Source: Thermodesulfobacteriota bacterium
GTDB taxonomy: Bacteria > Thermosulfidibacterota > Thermosulfidibacteria > Thermosulfidibacterales > B14-G1
Reading direction: 5' to 3'
Length of the DNA stretch: 43,390 nucleotides
Assembly (NCBI GenBank): GCA_024274915.1
Contig: JAJSAC010000036.1
Span: 1 to 43,390 of the forward strand
A program made the position numbers and the translations under genes. This document shows, in pieces, positions 1-6,531 of the stretch. Below the pieces are notes generated by a model. That model saw only the letters and a program-made list of their open reading frames with translations, had not been told where the DNA came from and ran no database searches. Position 1 is the first letter of the stretch; every line of letters starts with the position of its first letter.

Positions 1-440
1 AGGGCCCGGGCGATGACCAGTAGTTGTTGCTCTCCTCCGCTCAGGTGACCCGCCTTGCGGTGGCGGAGGTTGTCTAGCATGGGGAAGACCTCCAGGATGC
101 CTTTCACCGACCACTTGCCCTTCCTTCGGGAGGCGATCTGGGCCACTTCCAGGTTCTCCTCTACGGTGAGATCGGGGAATACCCGGCGGTCTTCAGGCAC
201 GTAGGCCATGCCTTTCCATACCATCCTGTGGGGGGGTAGCCCCGTGGTCTTTTTCCCCATGAAGATGATGGTCCCCTGGCGAGGGGGTACCAGGCCTATA
301 ATACTCTTTATAGTGGTGGTCTTGCCTGCCCCGTTTCTGCCCAATAGACATACCACTTCCCCCTTGTGGACCTCCAGGCTTACCCCCTGGAGGACATGGC
401 TGTCGCCGTAGTAGGTGTGGATCTCCTTCACCTCAAGCAT
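1..440 (-). CDS. livF: Branched-chain amino acid ABC transporter ATP-binding protein LivF (3' part beyond window)
   Basis: Partial gene: the start is inside and the C-terminus lies beyond the left edge. I translated it by hand. It begins MLEVKEIHTYYGDSHVLQG, carries a Walker A GRNGAGKTT near residue 37, and reaches the ABC signature LSGGEQQLLVIARA just before the edge. The text between them (LPPHRMVWKGMAYVPEDRRVFPDLTVEENL is seen in pieces) is characteristic of LivF ATPases, which power uptake of branched-chain amino acids or related amides at the inner membrane. The ATG at 440 overlaps the end of livG (ATGCTTGA, 8 bases), so the two are probably translationally coupled. It is the last gene seen of the minus-strand liv operon. 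Substrate could be leucine/isoleucine/valine, but this transporter class also takes urea, amides and aromatic acids. Confidence 0.93.
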   Translation of the reverse strand, partial: MLEVKEIHTYYGDSHVLQGVSLEVHKGEVVCLLGRNGAGKTTTIKSIIGLVPPRQGTIIFMGKKTTGLPPHRMVWKGMAYVPEDRRVFPDLTVEENLEVAQIASRRKGKWSVKGILEVFPMLDNLRHRKAGHLSGGEQQLLVIARA

Positions 441-1197
441 CCAGGCTTCCTCCTAAATAGGCTTCCCGAACTCGGGGATTGTTGCGGATCTCCTGGGGAC
501 TTCCCTGGGCCAGGAGGCACCCCTGGTGGAGGACCAGAATTTTGTGGGCTATGGAAAAGACTACCTTCATGTCATGTTCCGTGATGAGGAAAGTGATGCC
601 CGTTTTTTGAAAGAGCTTCTGGACCATCTTCACCATGCGCTCTGTTTCTTCGGGAGTCATGCCCGCTGTGGGCTCGTCCAGCATGATCATTTTTGGATGA
701 CTGGCCAGGGCGATGCCGATCTCCACCAGCCGCTTGTCGCCGTAAGCCAGGTTCTTGGCTACCTCTTGGGCATGGGCGGCTAGGCCCAACATCTCCAGGA
801 TACGGTGGGCTTCTTCCCTGAGGGCCCTGTAGGAGCCCAGGCCTTTGAAGAGGCTGAGGCCCTTTCTATGGTAGGCCACCAAGGAGGCCAGAATGTTTTC
901 CTCCACGGTGTTCTCCTGGAAGATGTTGGTGATCTGGAAGGATCGGCACAGACCCAGCCTGGCAACCTTGTGGGCGGGCAGGCTCGTGATGTCCCGACCC
1001 TCGAATACCACCCTTCCCGTAGTGGGTCTGTATTTGCCCGTAATCACGTTGTAGAAGGTAGTCTTGCCCGCTCCATTGGGACCGATGAGGGCTGTGATCT
1101 CTCCTTTCTTCACATCCACGGAGACGTCTCTGAGGGCGTAAAACTTGCCGAAGGATTTGGAAAGGCCCTTCACCGAGAGGATGACATCATTCTCCAT
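433..1197 (-). CDS. livG: Branched-chain amino acid ABC transporter ATP-binding protein LivG
   Basis: A 254-residue ABC ATPase, full family length. Walker A GPNGAGKT is at residues 39-46, a LivG-type signature LAYGDKRLVEI is near 150-160, Walker B is MIMLDEPTAGM, and the switch histidine is in ITEHD. The phrase GLCRSFQITNIFQENTVEEN is typical of LivG rather than LivF. It would form the nucleotide-binding pair with LivF and drive the LivH/LivM channel. The start overlaps the end of livM by 11 bases and the stop overlaps livF, so it sits inside a compact operon. A second, divergent livG-like gene occurs at the other end of the window. Confidence 0.95.
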   Translation of the reverse strand: MENDVILSVKGLSKSFGKFYALRDVSVDVKKGEITALIGPNGAGKTTFYNVITGKYRPTTGRVVFEGRDITSLPAHKVARLGLCRSFQITNIFQENTVEENILASLVAYHRKGLSLFKGLGSYRALREEAHRILEMLGLAAHAQEVAKNLAYGDKRLVEIGIALASHPKMIMLDEPTAGMTPEETERMVKMVQKLFQKTGITFLITEHDMKVVFSIAHKILVLHQGCLLAQGSPQEIRNNPRVREAYLGGSLDA

Positions 1198-2161
1198 GGC
1201 CCTCCCTCCTTATCAATCGTTGTGCCCAGGCGATAAGGGTGCCCAGAACCCCCTGGGGGAAGAAGATGACGATTGGCACCAGGATGGCCCCCAGAAAGAT
1301 CATCCAGGATTGGGTGTACTGGGTGATGAAGTGTTCCAGGAGATAGAAGATGAGGGCTCCAAGGGCTGGGCCGAGGAAGACTCTTGGGCCTCCCAGTATA
1401 GCCATGAGGACGGGCTTAGCGGACATGGTCCAATGGACCATGCTGGGGGAGGCCATGCGGTCGTAGAGGGCGAAGAGGGCCCCCGCAACTCCCGCCATGA
1501 GCCCCGCTGCGGTGAAGGCGATCCATCGATAGAGCTTGATATCAATCCCCACGAAGGAGACCCTTTCTGGGTTTTCCCTCATGGACCGTAGGATTAGGCC
1601 AAAAGGTGAGAGGGTGAGGCGCCACAGGAGGATGGCGCCCAGGAGGCACACCACCAGGCTGAAGTAGTAGTAGGCCCAGGGTGAAAAAAGAGAGAGCTTT
1701 TTCACCAGGAGGTCCAAGACGGGTACCTCGAAGCCTGTAATGCCGTCGCTGCCCCCTGTGAGGCTGCGCCACTGGTGTACCAGGGTGAAGATCATCATGC
1801 CAAAGCCCAGGGTGAGCATGGCGAAGTAGATCTCGTCTCTCCTGATGGAGAAGAAGCCGATGATAGCGGCTCCCAGGGCAGCCACTATAGTGGAGATGGC
1901 CAGGGCGGGTAGCATGGAAAGGTGGAAGTGCTGAACCATAAAGGCCATGGCATAGCCCCCCAAGCCGAAGAAAGCCGCGTGGCCAAAGGAGAGGAGACCC
2001 GTGTAGCCAAAGAGGAGGTTGAAGCTCAGGGCGAAGAGGGCGAAGATGAGGATTTCTGTGAGGAGGAGAACGGCGAAGACCCCGGCGAAGTGGGGAAAGA
2101 TGAAGAGAAAGAGGGCCCCTGCCAGCAGAGCAGCCAGTTTGAGGCTTTTGCCCTTCTCCAT
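1187..2161 (-). CDS. livM: Branched-chain amino acid ABC transporter permease LivM
   Basis: A 324-residue, very hydrophobic permease with about eight to ten membrane segments. The stretch GYTGLLSFGHAAFFGLGGY is the hallmark of LivM, and GLILRSMRENPERVSFVGID near residue 190 is the conserved cytoplasmic loop that docks to the ATPases. LivM and LivH form the heterodimeric inner-membrane channel of the HAAT transporter family. Its ATG follows directly on the livH stop, with no gap, and its end overlaps livG. The N-terminus starts with a short charged MEKGKSLK followed by a membrane segment, which supports the start chosen. Confidence 0.95.
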   Translation of the reverse strand: MEKGKSLKLAALLAGALFLFIFPHFAGVFAVLLLTEILIFALFALSFNLLFGYTGLLSFGHAAFFGLGGYAMAFMVQHFHLSMLPALAISTIVAALGAAIIGFFSIRRDEIYFAMLTLGFGMMIFTLVHQWRSLTGGSDGITGFEVPVLDLLVKKLSLFSPWAYYYFSLVVCLLGAILLWRLTLSPFGLILRSMRENPERVSFVGIDIKLYRWIAFTAAGLMAGVAGALFALYDRMASPSMVHWTMSAKPVLMAILGGPRVFLGPALGALIFYLLEHFITQYTQSWMIFLGAILVPIVIFFPQGVLGTLIAWAQRLIRREGHGE

Positions 2162-3019
2162 CTATTCACTCCCAAAAAGGCCTCTAGGCCTCACCAGTAG
2201 GATAAGGGCCAGGAGCAGATAGGGCAGGGCCATTTGGATCTGGGGCACAAACTGGATGCCCAGGGCCTCCACCAGTCCCAGGATGATGGCCCCTATGAAG
2301 GCCCCCAGGAAGCTGCCCAGTCCCCCTACCACCACAACGATGAAGGCGGCGATGATGATGTTGTCGCCCATGGCGGGACCTATAGCCCTCAGGGGAGCAG
2401 CCAGGACCCCTGCCATGCCTGCCAGGAGGGTCCCGAAGAAGAAGACGGCGGTGAAGAGGAGGGGCACGTTGATACCGATGGCCGAGGCCATCTCCCGGTC
2501 CATGGCCGCCGCCCGGATCATCTTGCCCCAGGCCGTCTTGTGGAAGAAGAACCACAGGGCTGTGGCGATAACGGGCCCCAGGAGGGCGATAAAGAGGCTA
2601 TAGACGGGGTAGGTGCTCCCCAGGATTTGCACGGTGCCTGATAAGGCCTTGGGGGCCTCTATGCTGTGGTAACCCGGTCCCCAGATGAGCTTCACGGCGT
2701 CGTCCAGAATGAGGAGGATACCGAAGGTGAGAAGGAGCTGGAAGGAGATGTCCCTGCCGTAAAGGGGGCGCAAGAGGGCCATTTCTGAGAGGGCTCCAAG
2801 GGCTCCCACCAGAAAGGGGGCTATCAGGAGGGCCAGCCAGAAGTTGTGGATATGGGGGGCCAGCCATAGGCAGAGGTAGGCCCCCAGCATGTAGAAGGAG
2901 CCATGGGCAAAGTTGAGAACCCCCATGACTCCGAATATGATGGTGAGGCCCATGGAGATGATGAAGAGGAGCATGCCGTAGCACAAGCCGTTGAGAATGT
3001 TAATCAGTAGGGTGTCCAT
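2162..3019 (-). CDS. livH: Branched-chain amino acid ABC transporter permease LivH
   Basis: A 285-residue membrane protein. The ATG at 3019 (MDTLLINILNGLCYGML) is preferred over an upstream start at 3049, because AGGAGGAG lies just upstream of 3019 and known LivH proteins begin here. The segment ILNGLCYGMLLFIISMGLTI and the motif VMGVLNFAHGSFYMLGAY are diagnostic of LivH. It pairs with LivM to form the channel. Its leader contains a 15-base-pair hairpin (3033-3067) that ends only 13 bases before the ATG, so expression relative to the upstream binding-protein gene may be tuned at this point. Confidence 0.94.
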   Translation of the reverse strand: MDTLLINILNGLCYGMLLFIISMGLTIIFGVMGVLNFAHGSFYMLGAYLCLWLAPHIHNFWLALLIAPFLVGALGALSEMALLRPLYGRDISFQLLLTFGILLILDDAVKLIWGPGYHSIEAPKALSGTVQILGSTYPVYSLFIALLGPVIATALWFFFHKTAWGKMIRAAAMDREMASAIGINVPLLFTAVFFFGTLLAGMAGVLAAPLRAIGPAMGDNIIIAAFIVVVVGGLGSFLGAFIGAIILGLVEALGIQFVPQIQMALPYLLLALILLVRPRGLFGSE

Positions 3020-3032
3020 CTCTCCTCCTGCA

Positions 3033-3067
3033 CATGTAAGGGAGGACATTGAGTCCTCCCTTACATG
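3033..3067 (-). promoter_or_regulatory. Perfect 15-bp hairpin between binding-protein gene and livH
   Basis: The arms at 3033-3047 and 3053-3067 are perfectly complementary, with a 5-base loop. The hairpin is in the livH leader on the minus strand and lacks a following T tract, so it is not a classical terminator. Such stems after a periplasmic binding-protein gene commonly protect the upstream mRNA and lower expression of the permease genes. The 3' arm contains TCCTCC, which could alternatively pair with the livH ribosome-binding site GGAGGA. The function is inferred. Confidence 0.75.
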
Positions 3068-3134
3068 ACTTTATCGGAACACCGGGGCAAAGGCACGGTC
3101 TTTTCTGCACAAATTTTGTGTTGATGTGTTCCTG

Positions 3135-3204
3135 GGGTGGGGCATTCCCCCTTCGTGGTCTCTTGGGGCCCAGGCATGCCCTGCCATTCAGTACTGCCCC
3201 ACCC
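3135..3204 (-). other. Intercistronic region with a second long-range stem
   Basis: The roughly 200 bases between the binding-protein stop (3220) and livH (3019) hold no gene. Besides the hairpin at 3033-3067 there is a 10-bp inverted repeat, GGGTGGGGCA at 3135-3144 and TGCCCCACCC at 3195-3204, with a 50-base interior, and a short palindrome CACAAATTTTGTG around 3115-3127 (one base bulged). Together they suggest a structured intercistronic RNA. No recognised riboswitch class was seen. Confidence 0.4.
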
Positions 3205-3219
3205 GTTTGCCTGGCATCT

Positions 3220-4443
3220 CTATCGCATCTTGCAGCCTGTGGCTGACACCGGGGGTGTCACCTCCTCACCTTTGAAGATGACCATGGGCTTCAAAATGCG
3301 AATGGGGTATTTGGGATCGGCTGCCGTCTTGCCCCAAGTGACATTGAGGACGGCTTGATGGTCGCCCGGGCGGATGTGAATCTTACCTGCTGGGACTTCC
3401 ACGGTGAGACCTTCCAATGCCTTGATGACCGCCATCTTGTCCGTGGTTCCCGCCTTCTCGATGGCAGCCTTCAGGGCGTACACGGCGGCGTAGGCGTTCT
3501 GAGCGTTGTAGCTGGGATAGACGCCGTAGCGGGCCTTGTAGGCCTCGACAAAGTGCTTGTTTACGGGGGTGTCGTTGGCCAGGAACCAGTACCGGGTGCC
3601 TACCCAGAGACCTGTGGGCATCTGGTCTTTGAGGGCGTAGAGAACCTCGGTGGCTGCACCCAGGGACATGAGAACGGTGTATCCCTGTTTGAAGAAGCCC
3701 ATCTTGTTGGCCTGTTTCACGAAGTTCACTAGGTCACCCGACCACAGGGAGATAAAAACCCCATCGGGTTTGGCTGCCATGATGGAGGTGATATAGGGGG
3801 AGTAGTCCTCTGTGGCGATCTTGGGGAAGGCCACGGTTTTCATAAACTTGGCCTTGGGATTGAGCTTGCTCAGGTACTTCTGGAAGTACTCCCAGGACTG
3901 GTGGCCGAAGGCGTAGTCGGGGCCCACAGTGGTCCACTTCAGCGCCTTGGTCTGGGCGGCGATCTTGGCGGCGGCCATGACGTTCTGGTTGATGTTGACG
4001 CTCACCCTGAAGGTGTACTTGTTGCACTGGGAGCCCGTTACATCTGGAGTGGCAGCGTGGGTGATGATGAGGGGAACCTTGAGCTCTTTGAGGTAGGGGA
4101 CCACGCCCTTGGCCACACCGCTGCTGTCAAGGCCGATGAGGAAGTCCACGTGCTTCTCGTAGACCAGCTTTCTGATGGCCCGAAGGGCTATGGGGGGCTT
4201 GGCGTGAGAGTCTTCGAAGTAGACTTCCAGTTTCTTGCCCAGGATGCCTCCCGACTTGTTGATCTCGTCCACGGCCAGAAGTAACCCTTGCTTTGCGAAC
4301 TGGCCATAGGTGGCTGCAAAGCCCGAGAAGATGTAGACGGAGCCAATCTTGATTTTACCTCTGCCGGCCCTGGCCTGGCCGGGTACGAAGAGGAACCCCA
4401 CCATAGTGCATGCTACCACCAGTGACAAAAATGCCTTTCTCAT
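3220..4443 (-). CDS. ABC transporter substrate-binding protein, LivK-like
   Basis: A 407-residue periplasmic binding protein. The first 26 residues form a signal peptide: MRK, then a hydrophobic core, then QARA as a likely cleavage site, with no lipobox cysteine. The mature part starts IKIGSVYIFSGFAATYGQF and continues with GLLLAVDEINKSGGILGKKLEV, the usual opening of the Peripla_BP_6 (LivJ/LivK) family. It delivers ligand to LivHM. The ATG at 4443 is preceded by GAGGAGGGG. As first gene of the liv operon it would be the most highly expressed. The ligand cannot be read from sequence: amino acids, amides and short aromatic acids are all known for this family. Confidence 0.93.
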   Translation of the reverse strand: MRKAFLSLVVACTMVGFLFVPGQARAGRGKIKIGSVYIFSGFAATYGQFAKQGLLLAVDEINKSGGILGKKLEVYFEDSHAKPPIALRAIRKLVYEKHVDFLIGLDSSGVAKGVVPYLKELKVPLIITHAATPDVTGSQCNKYTFRVSVNINQNVMAAAKIAAQTKALKWTTVGPDYAFGHQSWEYFQKYLSKLNPKAKFMKTVAFPKIATEDYSPYITSIMAAKPDGVFISLWSGDLVNFVKQANKMGFFKQGYTVLMSLGAATEVLYALKDQMPTGLWVGTRYWFLANDTPVNKHFVEAYKARYGVYPSYNAQNAYAAVYALKAAIEKAGTTDKMAVIKALEGLTVEVPAGKIHIRPGDHQAVLNVTWGKTAADPKYPIRILKPMVIFKGEEVTPPVSATGCKMR

Positions 4444-4675
4444 GACACCCCTCCTCTCTAACGATGGTTGTTTGATAGTAGAAATCTATACAGGAGATGG
4501 CAGAGGGTCAAGGATGGAGAGGCAAGGTATCCCTCTGGAAGATGGGTCTTTATGTGAAAGCAGGTTTTTTAGTGAAGATGATTTAACCGGTTTGTAGTCC
4601 ATGCTTTAGATTACATTCTCCTTGGACAAGGCACTTCCCTTGTGTCAGAATTTTCCCACTCTTTGGAGGGATACG
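4444..4675. promoter_or_regulatory. Divergent intergenic region between liv operon and truD
   Basis: About 230 bases without a gene. On the minus strand a possible promoter for the liv operon is TTGACC (4506-4511 read in reverse) with TATAGA (4485-4490), but the 15-base spacer is short, so this is weak. Close to truD there is a purine-rich tract with two possible ribosome-binding sites, GGAGGG before the TTG at 4676 and AGGAGGG before the TTG at 4697. Confidence 0.3.
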
Positions 4676-5683
4676 TTGAGGAGGGTAACGGATTTTTTGC
4701 CCGGTATAAGGGGGCGGATAAAAGATGCTCCCCGGGACTTTGTGGTGGAGGAGGTGCCCCTCTATCCTTTCTCCGGGGATGGGGAGCATCTTTTGGTGAA
4801 GGTGGAGAAGGTGAATGCCACCACCTTGGATGTGGTGGGTTTTTTTTGCCGGGCCTTGGGGTTGAGTCAGAAGGAGGTGGGCTATGCTGGGATGAAAGAC
4901 CGCGCGGCCGTCACCCTCCAGTGGTTTTCTCTGCCGGGGGCCAAGGTGGACGAGAAGAGGCTGTCAGCTTTGGAGACTCGGGGTTTTAGGATCCTGGAGG
5001 TGATCCGTCACACAAACAAGCTCAGGGTAGGCCATTTGAGGGGTAATCGCTTTAGGGTGGTGGTTCGAGACGTTGTCCCAGATGCTCTGGAACGGGTCAG
5101 GGCCAAGCTGGAAGTTCTTGCCACCCAGGGTATGCCCAACTACTACCATGGCCAGAGGTGGGGCAGGGATGCCAGAAATGTCCGGCAGGGGCTGGAACTT
5201 CTCAAGAGGGGCAGGCGGAGGAGGTTGTCGCCCTATAAAGCTCGGCTCCTGGTTTCAGCGGTGGGGGCTTGGCTCTTCAACGAGTATCTGGACTGGCGCA
5301 TAGACCATGGGTTCTTTCTAAGGGCGTTGAAAGGGGACATCGCCAAGAAGCGGGAGACGGGGGGCCTCTTCACGGTGGAGGATCCAGAGACCGACTCCCG
5401 CCGGTTGGAGGCCGGGGAGATAGACATCACCGGTCCCATATACGGTAGCAAACTGTGGATGGCCCAGGGGGTGCCGGGGGAGAAGGAGAGGGCCCTTCTG
5501 GAGGAGGAGGGCCTCACCCTGGAGGTCTTCAAACCCTTCAGGAGCCCGGGCACCCGCCGTCTTTTGAGAGTGACACCCCGGGAGGTGGAAGTGGACCAGG
5601 AGGGTGATTCCCTGATCCTCTCCTTCTTCCTGCCCGCAGGCTCTTACGCCACGGTGTTGCTGGAGGAGCTAATGGGGCCGTGA
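4676..5683 (+). CDS. truD: tRNA pseudouridine(13) synthase TruD
   Basis: TruD converts U13 of certain tRNAs to pseudouridine in the cytoplasm. The family signature is clear: IKDAPRDFVVEEVPLYPFSG at the N-terminus, then GYAGMKDRAA with the catalytic aspartate (D75 when counted from 4676), and NYYHGQRWG around residue 150. The length of 335 is close to the family norm. No ATG fits. TTG at 4676 follows GGAGGG with a 5-base spacer and is my choice. TTG at 4697 with AGGAGGG upstream, or TTG at 4622, are alternatives. The gene is monocistronic as far as can be seen and is followed by an IS remnant. Confidence 0.93.
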   Translation: MRRVTDFLPGIRGRIKDAPRDFVVEEVPLYPFSGDGEHLLVKVEKVNATTLDVVGFFCRALGLSQKEVGYAGMKDRAAVTLQWFSLPGAKVDEKRLSALETRGFRILEVIRHTNKLRVGHLRGNRFRVVVRDVVPDALERVRAKLEVLATQGMPNYYHGQRWGRDARNVRQGLELLKRGRRRRLSPYKARLLVSAVGAWLFNEYLDWRIDHGFFLRALKGDIAKKRETGGLFTVEDPETDSRRLEAGEIDITGPIYGSKLWMAQGVPGEKERALLEEEGLTLEVFKPFRSPGTRRLLRVTPREVEVDQEGDSLILSFFLPAGSYATVLLEELMGP

Positions 5684-5879
5684 GGCCTAGTTGAGAGTCA
5701 CATGCAATTTTGGATATTGGTGGCAGGGCCACGGAATCTTGGTGTTTCTTATCGGGGCTTATGGTCCTTGTTCACTTTTATCCCCTGTTCGGAGTCAGTT
5801 ATGTAGACAGATGCCTTTTCTTTTTCTGGAAAGTGGAGTTGACCCGTTTTAGTGGACACCTGCGTACTAACTACAGGAG

Positions 5880-6242
5880 GTGTTCACTATGCCAAGGACA
5901 CGAAAGCCTTACCCGCCGGAGTTCAGGCGGCGAATAGTGGAGCTGGTGAGAGCCGGTAGAAGTCCTGCCGAGCTAGCAAGGGAGTTTGAGCCCACGGCCC
6001 AGACCATTGCCACCTGGGTGGCCCAGGCCGATTTGGACGAGGGTATCAGCAACAACGGCCTCACCACTCCCGAAAAAGAGGAGCTCAATAGGCTCCGCAA
6101 AGAGAACAGGCGGCTGCGCCTGGAAAGAGAGATTCTGGCAAAAGCCGCGGCCTGGTTTGCACGGGAGACCGAATCCATACCTCCCAAATCTTCGGTTCGT
6201 GAAAGCCAACCAGGCCAAATATCCCGTGGCCCTTATGTGTAG
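5880..6242 (+). CDS. IS3-family transposase OrfA (helix-turn-helix subunit)
   Basis: Wait-free start: the ATG at 5889 gives MPRTRKPYPPEFRRRIVELV; the reading frame opens at 5880 with MFT, and AGGAGG at 5875-5880 favours the ATG at 5889. Residues 10-55 form the DNA-binding helix-turn-helix seen in IS3 OrfA proteins (GRSPAELAREFEPTAQTIATW), followed by a leucine-zipper-like helix EELNRLRKENRRLRLEREIL that mediates multimerisation. Length is normal for OrfA, although the last residues after WFARETESIP may simply be read-through into sequence that encodes OrfB in another frame. Its partner OrfB is truncated, so the protein is probably relic. Confidence 0.85.
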   Translation: MFTMPRTRKPYPPEFRRRIVELVRAGRSPAELAREFEPTAQTIATWVAQADLDEGISNNGLTTPEKEELNRLRKENRRLRLEREILAKAAAWFARETESIPPKSSVRESQPGQISRGPYV

Positions 6243-6486
6243 CCTGCTTTTTGTCTCCAGGAGCGGGTACTACGCTTGGCTCCGTCGCTCTCTATCCAGG
6301 AGAGCCACCCAAGACAGAAGACTCAAGGGCCTTATACGAGAGATCCATGCGAACCCCAAAGGAACCTATGGTGCTCCCAGGGTCCATGCCGAGTTGGTAG
6401 ACATGGGCATTGAAATTGGCAGAAAAAGGGTGGCCAGGCTCATGGTGGAGATGAGGGCTGCTCCCTCGGATTTTTCAGGCGTATAG
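6199..6486 (+). pseudogene. IS3-family transposase OrfB, N-terminal fragment
   Basis: Starting at a GTG (6199) the frame reads VKANQAKYPVALMCSLL and continues with VSRSGYYAWL and GTYGAPRVHAELVDMGIEIG, the conserved N-terminal region (HTH_21-type) of IS3 OrfB. It ends after KRVARLMVEMR with unrelated residues and a stop, so the whole DDE integrase core (about 180 residues) is missing. The frame is +1 relative to orfA, whereas IS3 elements normally fuse OrfA and OrfB by a -1 shift. This suggests an additional one-base indel, or independent initiation of OrfB. Non-functional as a transposase. Confidence 0.85.
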
Positions 6487-6531
6487 TGCTGATTCTATTG
6501 TAGTTTTTAGGTTTCTCCGTGTTCTCCCCAA

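Larger units (their letters stand above)
5834..6486 (+). mobile_element. IS3-family insertion sequence remnant, right end lost
   Basis: The element contains a complete orfA and only the first third of orfB. The left end is probably at or near TGGAGTTGACCCGTTTTAG (from 5834), which starts with the TG expected of IS3-family tips, followed 46 bases later by orfA with an AGGAGG site. The orfB sequence stops around 6480, before the DDE catalytic core, and no matching right inverted repeat is visible before recG ends at 6532. The copy therefore cannot move by itself. The exact left boundary is an estimate. Confidence 0.8.

Noticed and set aside
4485-4511. TTGACC/TATAGA as a firm liv promoter
   Set aside because: The 15-base spacer is too short for a confident sigma-70 promoter; kept only as a weak note.
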